Of a stretch of 64,000 nucleotides of DNA, positions 1-7,281 are shown one piece after another. Made by a program: the position numbers and the translations under genes. Location: NCBI RefSeq assembly GCF_938017775.1, contig NZ_CALIIU010000038.1:1-64000 (forward strand), in the 5' to 3' direction. Origin of the DNA: an uncultured Campylobacter sp. Its GTDB lineage: Bacteria > Campylobacterota > Campylobacteria > Campylobacterales > Campylobacteraceae. Numbering within the stretch: position 1 is the stretch's first letter; every line of letters begins with the position of its first letter. The notes below the pieces were generated by a model. It worked only from the letters and a program-made list of their open reading frames with translations, had not been told where the DNA came from and made no database searches.

Positions 1-378
1 GGAGAGTATAGCGTTTCGCTATTAGATAGAGCTTTTAGTGGTGACAATCACCCGGGACTATACTGGCGTGAATATGGTTTGGTGTATAAGCCGATAACTT
101 GCGACAGAGAAAATAAAAAGCTTAATATGGTTGTAGAGATTACACCTCATAAAGTTAAAGCTCAGAATGAGAAAGATGGAAAAAATGAGGACGCCTATAC
201 CTTTATTAACTTTTTAAAAGAGCGAATGGCTCAATTGCTTTATTCTTCTAAAGAAATCGGCGAGCTAATGGAGCTTGGTTCATCGCTCGATCTAATTTTT
301 ATTGATTATGAAACAAGAAAAGAGATTGATAAAAGCACTTATGATTTTGCGGGTTACAAAGCGTATAATGAAAAGTAG
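1..378 (+). CDS. hypothetical protein, 5' end cut by window
   Basis: The reading frame is open from base 1, so the protein begins before the window; the TTG at 79 is probably internal. About 125 residues are visible and end in a TAG stop. The visible part is soluble and charged, with no membrane segment and no motif I recognise. The codons are AT-rich like the CRISPR-associated genes that follow and unlike the housekeeping genes further right. It sits upstream of a lipoprotein gene on the same strand. I cannot assign a function. Confidence 0.6.
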   Translation, partial: GEYSVSLLDRAFSGDNHPGLYWREYGLVYKPITCDRENKKLNMVVEITPHKVKAQNEKDGKNEDAYTFINFLKERMAQLLYSSKEIGELMELGSSLDLIFIDYETRKEIDKSTYDFAGYKAYNEK

Positions 379-544
379 GTATAAGTTCAACTACCTGACA
401 ATTGAGATTATCGAGTATTCGCCGCGAGAGTTAAATAAGATAGCTAATTTTTGCTTTGCTTCAATTGGAAAGCGATGCAACGGATAGAATAGCCAGCTTT
501 TTAAATTGCCAGATTGTTTATAAATTTAAAGGAAGGAAAATGTT

Positions 545-1198
545 ATGAGAACACTGTTTTTAGTATCAATTGCTATATTTTTAATAGGGTGTGTAGAACC
601 GGACCCGGAAAGCTACTATGGAAGGGTTAATAGAAAAGATGAGTTTACGAGCAACTTTCAAAGTAGAAGGCTTGCTAACGAGCTAATCGTCTTATTTGAT
701 ATGGGCGAAAAATCTCAATATGGAAACGATTACTTTGATAATTCGCTTAAGATAGCCGATTACGAAAACGATGTAAAGCTTTCGGAAGTTAAAAGCTTTT
801 TAGCTTCAAAAGGAGCTGCGCCGTTACGCGTTTATGAGCGCGCGGTTAAGAGTAGCGGTAAAAATAAGTTTAAGAGATATTCGGGCAGGCTTAATGCCGA
901 AGTCGCTTCTCTCGTTCCTTTCGATACTCAGTTTCGAAAAGCGCAAAAGAACTGTTTTGATGGCACTTCCCTATGCTTATTTAACGAATTTCCTTTGCTA
1001 ACCGAAACGGATGTAGAAGGAGATATGGCTTCAATTATGATAAATTTTGTTGAAGTAAAGTCGGCTTTCAACAACTATAAAGATGGCTTTACGCCAGTAA
1101 AGATTACCATCCATACTGCAACTTACACTGGAGCGAAGCTCAACGCTATCTTAAGTAAAATTCCGAAAAAAGCATTTGAAAACAATGAGTTAAACTAA
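545..1198 (+). CDS. hypothetical lipoprotein
   Basis: A 217-residue protein with a short charged N-terminus, a hydrophobic stretch and a lipobox (LIGC, Cys16), so it should be exported and lipid-anchored after signal peptidase II cleavage. The mature part has no recognisable domain. A good ribosome binding site (GGAAGGA) lies just upstream of the ATG at 545. The gene is AT-rich and belongs to the accessory island at the left of the window. The partial upstream gene could be its partner, but nothing in the sequence shows this. Confidence 0.7.
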   Translation: MRTLFLVSIAIFLIGCVEPDPESYYGRVNRKDEFTSNFQSRRLANELIVLFDMGEKSQYGNDYFDNSLKIADYENDVKLSEVKSFLASKGAAPLRVYERAVKSSGKNKFKRYSGRLNAEVASLVPFDTQFRKAQKNCFDGTSLCLFNEFPLLTETDVEGDMASIMINFVEVKSAFNNYKDGFTPVKITIHTATYTGAKLNAILSKIPKKAFENNELN

Positions 1199-1275
1199 AT
1201 AGTAGAGTCGGATGAATGAGGTAGAATGGCTCAATAAATACGGCTTTTGCTAGGAATGGTTTTAGGCGGCGAGGG

Positions 1276-1440
1276 ATTTAGTTAGAATTTGCCCGATCTG
1301 GGGATTGAAACTAAAAAGCTCTAAATTTAATCTCTCTCATCGATTATATTTGATTAGAATCTCCCCGATATAGGGGATTGGTTCCTCTTTGCACCCAAAA
1401 TTTTCAATCTACCCTCCCCTGATTTAATTAAAATTTCCCT
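1276..1440 (+). CRISPR. degenerate CRISPR array remnant, 2-3 decayed repeats
   Basis: Two 36-37 base units, at 1276-1311 and 1348-1384, are alike over their whole length. Each has a short palindromic core (CCCC..GGGG type) and shares TTAGAAT and GGGGATTG blocks. The first ends in ATTGAAAC, the typical 5' crRNA handle of many type III and type I systems. A third unit at 1422-1440 keeps only the left half. Start-to-start spacing is 72 and 74 bases, leaving spacers of about 36-37 bases. The repeats differ from one another, so the array is decayed. It lies immediately before a cas10 stub and CARF genes, which supports the call. Confidence 0.65.
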
Positions 1441-1492
1441 CTCATTTTTCAAAGTTTTCCCTTGGCTGACAGAATCTGACACTACTGCTTAC

Positions 1493-1498
1493 TATAAT
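1493..1498 (+). promoter_or_regulatory. -10 element (TATAAT)
   Basis: A perfect TATAAT about 50 bases before the ATG at 1551, matching the dominant sigma70-type -10 box of Campylobacter. A strong ribosome binding site (AAAGGAG) follows at about 1540. It would drive the truncated secreted ORF and possibly the CARF operon behind it. Confidence 0.5.
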
Positions 1499-1550
1499 TG
1501 CGTTCAAAGTCGGAGGTAAAACGCCGACGAGATCAATTAAAGGAGTTGTA

Positions 1551-1802
1551 ATGAAAAAGATTGTGTTGTCGCTAGCAGCGGCTGGAGTTATGAGTGGCGC
1601 TTTGGCGCAAGAGGTGCCGAATTTAGCCAATATCGCACCGAGCAATTACGGCTCGTACGTCCCTACGCTTGATTTTTACGTCAAAGGCAAGGATATAACG
1701 GACAATATGTCTTTTGCGGTAGGACTAGACAATAAATTCGGTCTAGCTCGAGGCGTTGCTTCGGCTAGTTCATTTTGCGTAATTTTTCAAAAAATAATTT
1801 AA
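1551..1802 (+). CDS. truncated secreted/outer-membrane-type protein
   Basis: An 83-residue ORF with a clear signal peptide (positively charged start, hydrophobic core, cleavage near ALA-QE at residues 18-20), good Shine-Dalgarno sequence and a strong upstream -10 box. After about residue 68 the composition changes abruptly to a hydrophobic, low-quality tail and the frame stops. This looks like the first part of a larger exported protein, perhaps a porin or autotransporter-like protein, joined to unrelated DNA. The junction lies directly before the cas10 stub, so one rearrangement may have removed both the rest of this gene and most of the CRISPR-Cas genes. Function unknown. Confidence 0.45.
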   Translation: MKKIVLSLAAAGVMSGALAQEVPNLANIAPSNYGSYVPTLDFYVKGKDITDNMSFAVGLDNKFGLARGVASASSFCVIFQKII

Positions 1803-1848
1803 GTTTAGTTGCGATAAAATTTCAAAAATATAACACGAAGGAGGCAAG

Positions 1849-2010
1849 ATGGCTAAATACCTATACGGCGCGAGTATCCAGGGTATACAAGAGTATATTT
1901 GCGCCACTGGAAGCTGGAAAGAGCAAACAAAACAAAAGAAGCCCGAAAAAGATAGAGACTATCAAGATACATTAAAGATAATGGCAATGCTTAAGGAATT
2001 TGAGAAATGA
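1849..2010 (+). pseudogene. cas10: cas10/cmr2 stub (N-terminal ~17 residues plus unrelated tail)
   Basis: The ATG at 1849 has a very good ribosome binding site (AAGGAGG). The first residues, MAKYLYGASIQGIQEYI, match the highly conserved start of Cas10/Cmr2, the cyclic-oligoadenylate synthase and large subunit of type III CRISPR complexes. The rest of the 53-residue frame is a charged, lysine-rich tail that is not Cas10 domain sequence and may come from the 3' end of this or another cas gene after an internal deletion. HD, GGDD palm and other Cas10 domains are absent. Its TGA overlaps the ATG of the next gene (ATGA), so it can still serve to couple translation. Confidence 0.75.
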
Positions 2011-2801
2011 CGCATTATGAAAAAAGAAATTTACAAAAAATAGTTGCCTCTCTTTTGGGAAGCTCCCTTTTGGAGCGCAAAGCATTTATTATTATAGTCG
2101 GCGTATTGCTATTTTTCGCTTGGTTGCCGGATGGAATGTCATCGCTACTAGATAAAATTTTCGGTGGTGAAATTTTAGAATGGAGCGCCAAAGACGGCAC
2201 TATGCTGGTTCAAATTTTGGGCTCCCTATTAATTTTTTGTGAAATCAAACGGATAATTCCCAAAAGCATTCCGAATGTCGATATAGATATAAATGATATG
2301 CCTAAGAGGGCTAAAGTTTTGGTGCTATTTTTAAGTGAAAATAATAGTGAAATGGAAGAAATTTTAAAATTTAAAACTATCGATGAGTATGGAAGAAATA
2401 ATTATAGGATGCCACTAAAAGCGATAGATTACCACAAACAAAGGCTTAAAAAGATTATAGTCGCTTGTTCTGAAAAATCCCACGGCGATAGAGATAAATT
2501 TTTAAAATGCGTGCAAAATCTCTTTGGCAAGGAGCTTGCGGATATGGTAAATATGCGATATATAAAGAATTTTGAAGATGCTAAAAGCGTCTATAAATTT
2601 TTAGAGAGCGTATATAACCAGCTTAAGCAAGAGGGCTTTATGGAGGACGACGTCGTATTTGACGTTACTGGTGGGCAAAAAGCGGTAAGCATAGCCGGAG
2701 CGATGTTTGCGATACCGAACGATAGGCACTTGCAATACGTTTCTACGAGCGATTATACCGTTAGGCATTATGATTTAACTTATATACAAAACGAGGAGTA
2801 A
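2007..2801 (+). CDS. membrane-anchored CARF-domain effector
   Basis: A 264-residue protein with two predicted membrane helices (about residues 26-44 and 64-81) followed by a cytoplasmic Rossmann-like domain from about residue 102. The motif DVTGGQK at 219-225, after a hydrophobic beta strand, is the ligand-binding signature of CARF domains. These bind cyclic oligoadenylates made by Cas10 during type III CRISPR immunity. There is no nuclease domain, so the likely output is on the membrane, as reported for Cam1-type CARF pores; that part is inference. The gene overlaps the cas10 stub by ATGA and is followed 3 bases later by the csx1 gene, so it belongs to one operon. Confidence 0.75.
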   Translation: MTHYEKRNLQKIVASLLGSSLLERKAFIIIVGVLLFFAWLPDGMSSLLDKIFGGEILEWSAKDGTMLVQILGSLLIFCEIKRIIPKSIPNVDIDINDMPKRAKVLVLFLSENNSEMEEILKFKTIDEYGRNNYRMPLKAIDYHKQRLKKIIVACSEKSHGDRDKFLKCVQNLFGKELADMVNMRYIKNFEDAKSVYKFLESVYNQLKQEGFMEDDVVFDVTGGQKAVSIAGAMFAIPNDRHLQYVSTSDYTVRHYDLTYIQNEE

Positions 2802-2804
2802 AAG

Positions 2805-4055
2805 ATGAAGGTTGTAACGATTTTAGGCAGAATTGCGAAAAATGAAAAATTTGGAATTCCTATTTATAAGTATGATGAAAAGCTGGCAGAACAGTATTCT
2901 CTAAAAAGAGAAAGATACATAAATATGCTTCCGCTTTTAATTGATAATTTTGGTGCGCAAAATGTAGTGCCTATCTTTACGAAACTGGCTAAAGAAGCTC
3001 AAACTAAGGTTTTGATGGAAGAATTTCATGCTGAGTACAATGAAATTTTTGATGATAGAAATTTTATAGATGACGAAAAGGACTTTTATAAAATTTTACG
3101 CATCATAAATGATGCAACATCCGGCAATGAAGAATATATAATTGATCTATCCCACGGATTTAGGCATATTCCTATTTTGGCTACCATTTCGCTTATTTCT
3201 CAAAGTCTAAATAATACGAATAAAATCAAACATATATTTTTTGCGAAAGAGAAAGTGCCGTATAAAAATTATGAGATAATCGATTTAAAAGAGTATTTAG
3301 AGCTTGCGAATATGTCATACGTGCTAGAGAGCTTTAATCACAACTATACGGTAGCCTTGGTATCTAAGTTTAAAAATAAGAATTTTCGTGATTTGGCAAG
3401 TCAACTTTCAACTATATCAAATCACATATTATCAAATTCACTAAAAGCTCTTAACAATGATATTAGCAAAATTTTAAATAATATAGATTTTATTTTAAAA
3501 AACGAGCAAATAGAGACATTTAAAAGTAGCCTTGAGGATATACGGCAACACATTATGGAACTCCAGAGAATAGGCGTAGAAAAAGATTCTACAAAATTTT
3601 ACAAGATGTCTAGAATTCTAACCCCTAAAGGCTATTTGTTAAATGCTATAACTTTACTATTTGAGGCTATCGGATATTATTGTGCAGAGAGTTTCGAGTG
3701 CTTTGGCGACGATATAAAAACGCATATAAACAACTTTAAGAAAAGTAAAGAATTCAATGCTTATGATTTGACACATGAGTCTAGGACTTTTGTAAAACGG
3801 ATGAAGTTAAGGGGTGAGGTATATTTAACAGAAGATGGCGGCATGGCGTACACTAGTATACAAAAGAAACTAAAAAGTATAAAAGCTCTTAGTAATTTTG
3901 GCGATTTCATAAAAGATGCAGAAAAACTAAGAAATAATCTAGCTCATGGTAATGCCAACGAAAGGATAGAAGACTCAAAGCAAGAGTTATCAAGATTATT
4001 AGATAAATATAATTCATTTTGTATACAGCAAAATATATTGGGAAATAAAATATGA
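2805..4055 (+). CDS. csx1: Csx1-family CARF-HEPN ribonuclease
   Basis: A 416-residue protein. The N-terminal half is a CARF domain carrying DLSHGFR at 114-120, a form of the DxTHG signature of the Csx1/Csx2/TM1812 proteins. The C-terminal half is helical and ends in a HEPN active site, RNNLAH (R376, H381, the R-x4-H motif). Family knowledge: such proteins are dimeric RNases switched on by cyclic oligoadenylate during type III CRISPR defence, degrading RNA non-specifically. Both key motifs are intact, so the gene looks functional although cas10 next to it is deleted. It overlaps the csx20 start by four bases. Confidence 0.88.
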   Translation: MKVVTILGRIAKNEKFGIPIYKYDEKLAEQYSLKRERYINMLPLLIDNFGAQNVVPIFTKLAKEAQTKVLMEEFHAEYNEIFDDRNFIDDEKDFYKILRIINDATSGNEEYIIDLSHGFRHIPILATISLISQSLNNTNKIKHIFFAKEKVPYKNYEIIDLKEYLELANMSYVLESFNHNYTVALVSKFKNKNFRDLASQLSTISNHILSNSLKALNNDISKILNNIDFILKNEQIETFKSSLEDIRQHIMELQRIGVEKDSTKFYKMSRILTPKGYLLNAITLLFEAIGYYCAESFECFGDDIKTHINNFKKSKEFNAYDLTHESRTFVKRMKLRGEVYLTEDGGMAYTSIQKKLKSIKALSNFGDFIKDAEKLRNNLAHGNANERIEDSKQELSRLLDKYNSFCIQQNILGNKI

Positions 4056-4432
4056 AAATCCTCTTTACACTAATAAACCACACCTTGACGTTGGAGCAAG
4101 AAGAAGATGCGAGGAAGAATTTAGATGTTGATAAATTCGTAAACATAGCCGATGCGAGGTGGAGCGATATCGACCCGTCTGAAAAAAGCATAATAAAATT
4201 TGTTGAAACATATAAAGATAAACTTAAAAAGCAAGCAAAAGCGGGTGACGTATTGCTGGTGCAGGGTGATTTCGGAGCGACTTATAATATGATAAGGTTT
4301 GCTAAAAATATGGGTCTGATAGCTGTGTATGCGACTACTAACCGCATCGTAAGTGAGCAGGTAGAAAACGACAAAGTCGTGATTAAACGAGAATTTAAAC
4401 ACGCAAGATTTAGAGAATACGAGGAGTTATAA
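4052..4432 (+). CDS. csx20: CRISPR-associated protein Csx20
   Basis: A 126-residue protein that begins with the MKILFTLINHTLT segment typical of Csx20 and contains VLLVQGDFGATY near residues 67-79. The family is found only beside type III CRISPR effectors and has been proposed to be a ring nuclease that destroys cyclic oligoadenylate and so ends the signal. Here it sits between the csx1 RNase and a WYL regulator, with start and stop codons overlapping both neighbours, which fits an off-switch for the two CARF effectors. The ring-nuclease role is from family proposals, not visible in this sequence. Confidence 0.78.
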   Translation: MKILFTLINHTLTLEQEEDARKNLDVDKFVNIADARWSDIDPSEKSIIKFVETYKDKLKKQAKAGDVLLVQGDFGATYNMIRFAKNMGLIAVYATTNRIVSEQVENDKVVIKREFKHARFREYEEL

Positions 4433-5439
4433 TGTCATCAGATGCAGACAATAAAACGATAGTTATCTTTGAAATTTTAAAAAAGCTAGTTGCAAAGCAA
4501 GAAATTTATCTTACCGATACAGAGCTTTTAGATGAGTTAAGGATTAAGGAAAGAACGCTTAGAAGGTATATGGGCGAAATCGACAAGCTATTTCCAGATG
4601 CTTTTAGGATAGAAAGCAAGCTCATAGGGCATGGCAAGAGACCGGTAAAAGTATTAAGAGTATATGATAAAAACAAAGATATAATCGGCGTTTTAAAATG
4701 TCTTTTAGAATATGGCAATGATCTAGGCTGGTTAATTAGTTTATTAAACGAAAATGATCCTAGCTTATTTAGCGATTTAGATAAAAATGAAAAAGAGAAG
4801 GTATCTGCACAATTAAAAGAGAATTCAGGCATATTTTTATTCAGAACCAATCCTTTGGAGATATTGCAAGACGAGCCTAGTAAGAGGTATTTAAGCGAAC
4901 TTCGCAATGCCGTTATGAATAGAGAATACCGAGATATTAAGTATAAATATATCGGTGAAATGGAGAATTTAATCGACGTAAAGTGCCTAAAAATAGTTTT
5001 TACAGATAGTAATTGGTATCTGGCTATCGAGGATGTTAAGGGAAATTTTAGGCTTTTAAGAGTGGCTTTTATCGTATCGCTTAGCAAAAGCTCAAAAAAA
5101 TACGAAGGAAAGATCTTGAAGGAATACAAAACGTATTTTAATAAGATACAAAATGCTATGAGCTTGCCCTCCGAGCCATTGCGAAGGGCGCTATTAAAAG
5201 CCTCCCCGAAAGTGGCTATATATTTTAAGGAGGGTATGAAGCTGTTTTTCCCAACTCAAAAATTTAAAAAGAAGCTGGGCGACGGCAGCGTTACTTTTAG
5301 CATAAATTTCACTCAAGATATGGAGATATTACCGTTTATAAAAAAGTGGCTTCCCGATATAGAGATACTTGAGCCGGAAGATCTAAGAAAAACATTTAAA
5401 GAGCAATTAAAAGCGGCTCTTGATATATTAAGTAAGTAG
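4432..5439 (+). CDS. HTH-WYL domain transcriptional regulator
   Basis: A 335-residue protein. Residues about 10-55 form a winged helix-turn-helix (the ERTLRRYMGEIDKLF segment is the DeoR-like recognition region). A WYL domain follows, with the name-giving triplet at 195-197 in SNWYLAIED and the FRLLRVAFI block after it. WYL domains sense nucleic-acid or nucleotide-like ligands, and WYL regulators commonly control CRISPR-Cas and other defence loci. It is the last gene of the CARF-Csx1-Csx20 operon, overlapping csx20 by one base, so it probably regulates this operon. The ligand is unknown; a cyclic nucleotide is an attractive guess. Confidence 0.82.
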   Translation: MSSDADNKTIVIFEILKKLVAKQEIYLTDTELLDELRIKERTLRRYMGEIDKLFPDAFRIESKLIGHGKRPVKVLRVYDKNKDIIGVLKCLLEYGNDLGWLISLLNENDPSLFSDLDKNEKEKVSAQLKENSGIFLFRTNPLEILQDEPSKRYLSELRNAVMNREYRDIKYKYIGEMENLIDVKCLKIVFTDSNWYLAIEDVKGNFRLLRVAFIVSLSKSSKKYEGKILKEYKTYFNKIQNAMSLPSEPLRRALLKASPKVAIYFKEGMKLFFPTQKFKKKLGDGSVTFSINFTQDMEILPFIKKWLPDIEILEPEDLRKTFKEQLKAALDILSK

Positions 5440-6097
5440 GAAAGACGCGCGTTGTCGTGCTAAGGGCGCAACAAAATTTAATCTGAGTCTATTCACGCGC
5501 TACGAAGCGGTAAAATTTTAGAATGTTTGATGAAATTCGAAGCGCATAAAGCCTCGTCGCAATCTCATATAAAGATCGTGTGCCGTAAGCGGCAGTGGCG
5601 AGATCATAATACTATACAGAGTGGATTTGCACGGGGATAAATTTATAGGTGAGTGATAAAATCTAATTAAAATTTAACGCAAAATCTCATAAAATTCTGC
5701 TCGGCGGATTTTTGCAAATAACGTGCCTGTAGTATTGTCTTGGACGAAAGCGGAGCCGAAAAGCTTCTAGGCGCAGGTGATATGCTAGTAAAACTAAGTG
5801 GTTCACAGCCGCAGCATATATTTGCACCGTATTTAAGCAAGGGCGATGTTAAACGGCTTTTAGAGCTAAAATAGATCGCTGATTTTGTCACAATATGCTA
5901 GGATAAAAATAGCTAAAAGCCCTAAATCCTATGTCGTAAAATTTGCATCGCTAAAAAATTTTATAAATTTCATGGTTTAAATGCCCTTGAAATTTCAAAT
6001 AGAATTTTGTTGCAGCGGTTGCGGCGTAGTAGCTCGTAAATTTAAAGCGAAAGCCTAAAATTTTGCAGCGATCTATACCTTAAATCAGAGCTTTAAT
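5440..6097. other. decayed intergenic region at right edge of accessory island
   Basis: No intact gene is seen in these 658 bases. The only coding trace is the short FtsK/SpoIIIE-like C-terminal relic at 5722-5874. Composition shifts here from the AT-rich island to the mixed GC of the housekeeping genes, so this is probably the scar of insertion and deletion. Confidence 0.5.
5722..5874 (+). pseudogene. C-terminal relic of an FtsK/SpoIIIE-type DNA translocase
   Basis: A 50-codon open stretch between stops translates to a piece containing LDESGAEKLLGAGDML and then a conserved-looking end. This resembles the segment near the C-terminus of FtsK/SpoIIIE motor domains (S-R-x-I-L-D-x-x-G-A-E-x-L-L-G-x-G-D-M-L). 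There is no start codon, no Walker motif and no upstream homologous sequence, so it is a fragment. The bacterial ftsK itself must lie elsewhere. It could be what remains of a mobile element or of a duplicated translocase gene. Confidence 0.5.
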
Positions 6098-7137
6098 TCA
6101 ATCCTGCCAGATATTTTCGTTTAGTTTCAGGCTTTTTACGATGGAGAGAAAGAATAGAAGCTCGTGCTTGATAAACGCGGCGGGATCAAAGCCAAATACG
6201 CTGCGATCCACGCTAGGCTCGAAACTATCGTATCCCGTGCGGATGAAAATATAGACGTTTCTACCGGAAAAACTTAAACTGATCGATCCGCCGGCACCGC
6301 TTCTAAAGCGAAGCAGGCGCCGCATAAAGGCGGGCGTGATGGCATACATTGCAGACACGCATCGGCGCTATACACGTTAAATGCGGAGCTAAACTCGCTA
6401 TCATCCATCGCGATCTTCTTAAGTCCGCCGAGTATTGGCCTCGCGCTGAGCGAAGGCAGGATCACCGCCACCGAGTTTACGCGCTTTTTAAATTCCGCGT
6501 AGAAAAAGATCCCCCTGCTGCTACGTCGTTCGTCAGTATGAGTCACGCAAACATCCGCAAAGCTGAAAAATACTCCGTCATAGACGCCGGAAATTTTATC
6601 TTCGCAATCAAAATAGCTTATGCCGTCCACAAATAGACCGCTAGCGCGCAGATACGCCGGCCGAAACGAGCCTGAAATTTCGTAGCGATAACCTAGGCTT
6701 GCAATATAGGGCGCAATATATTGGTGTTTAAAGGTGCGGACGAATTTTTTGGATCTGTTGTATTTGATCCGCTCCAGCGCGGCATCCGCGATATTAAACA
6801 AAGAAAGACAGATGGTTACGAATGCGATGACGAAGCGCAAGGTATCATTCTCGCACATTTCTACGCCTTTGGCAAGCATCCACAGTAAGGTGCAAAAGAT
6901 AAATACGCGCACTATATTTGCATCTTTATTCACTACTCTAAAAGAGATGCTGCCGCAGCTAAATACCACTATGATCCAGCAGAGGCCTACTGCTGCTTCT
7001 TGATCTCTAAAATTGAAAAATAGCCACAGCGCCGAGGCCAGCACTGCCAGTGCTATTATCGAAAACGCCGTGCCTTTGCGCTGCTCCGCCTCATCTAGGA
7101 TGCCTAGTCTTAGTTTTTCCAGTTCGTTTGCGGTCAT
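6098..7137 (-). pseudogene. DUF3137-family membrane protein, frameshifted
   Basis: The first ~265 codons give a protein with an N-terminal helix, two to four membrane segments (about residues 25-115) and a soluble domain of the DUF3137 type. Near 6345-6360 this frame runs into unrelated residues. The conserved continuation (MYAITPAFMRRLL and the rest of the domain to 6098) is in the neighbouring frame. A single-base change therefore splits a gene that would encode about 345 residues. No homopolymer lies at the break, so phase variation is unlikely; either the gene is broken or the base is a sequencing error. The function of DUF3137 proteins is not known. Confidence 0.7.
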
Positions 7138-7224
7138 CTTTCTCTTTCTAAATTTATCGAAGCAAATTTTAAAATTCAGCTTCGAATCCGCCCCTAAATT
7201 TAAAGAACTAAGCTTTAAAATTTA

Positions 7225-7244
7225 CAAAATTCCGCGGAATTTTG
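7225..7244. repeat. 20-base perfect palindrome
   Basis: A perfect palindrome centred on CCGCGG with AAAATT/AATTTT arms, between the DUF3137 gene and purN. It contains two RAATTY words. It may form a cruciform or act as an extra transcription stop; no protein site is known to me. Confidence 0.5.
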
Positions 7245-7249
7245 CTCTT

Positions 7250-7281
7250 TAAATTTAGCGCGAATCTCTGCGCTAAATTTA
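7250..7281 (-). terminator. inverted repeat at the end of purN
   Basis: Perfect 12-base arms (7250-7261 and 7270-7281) with an 8-base loop, each arm carrying AAATTT. It overlaps the purN stop codon and ends the minus-strand purN-nnr-comM cluster. Only a weak T-run follows, so termination efficiency is uncertain. Confidence 0.55.

Noticed and set aside
368..487. A 39-residue ORF overlapping the end of the first gene
   Set aside because: No ribosome binding site, and no recognisable protein content beyond the overlap.
1..1198. Toxin-immunity pair formed by the truncated first gene and the lipoprotein
   Set aside because: Order and lipoprotein type would fit, but no toxin motif is visible and the first gene is incomplete.
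1216..1232. A further CRISPR repeat copy before the first one
   Set aside because: A short TAGAAT match exists, but spacing to the next repeat is about 61 bases, not 72-74, and the palindromic core is missing.
2007..5439. Toxin-antitoxin or CBASS system instead of a CRISPR module
   Set aside because: The CARF and HEPN motifs, Csx20, the cas10 stub and the repeats all point to type III CRISPR; no CD-NTase or antitoxin gene is visible.
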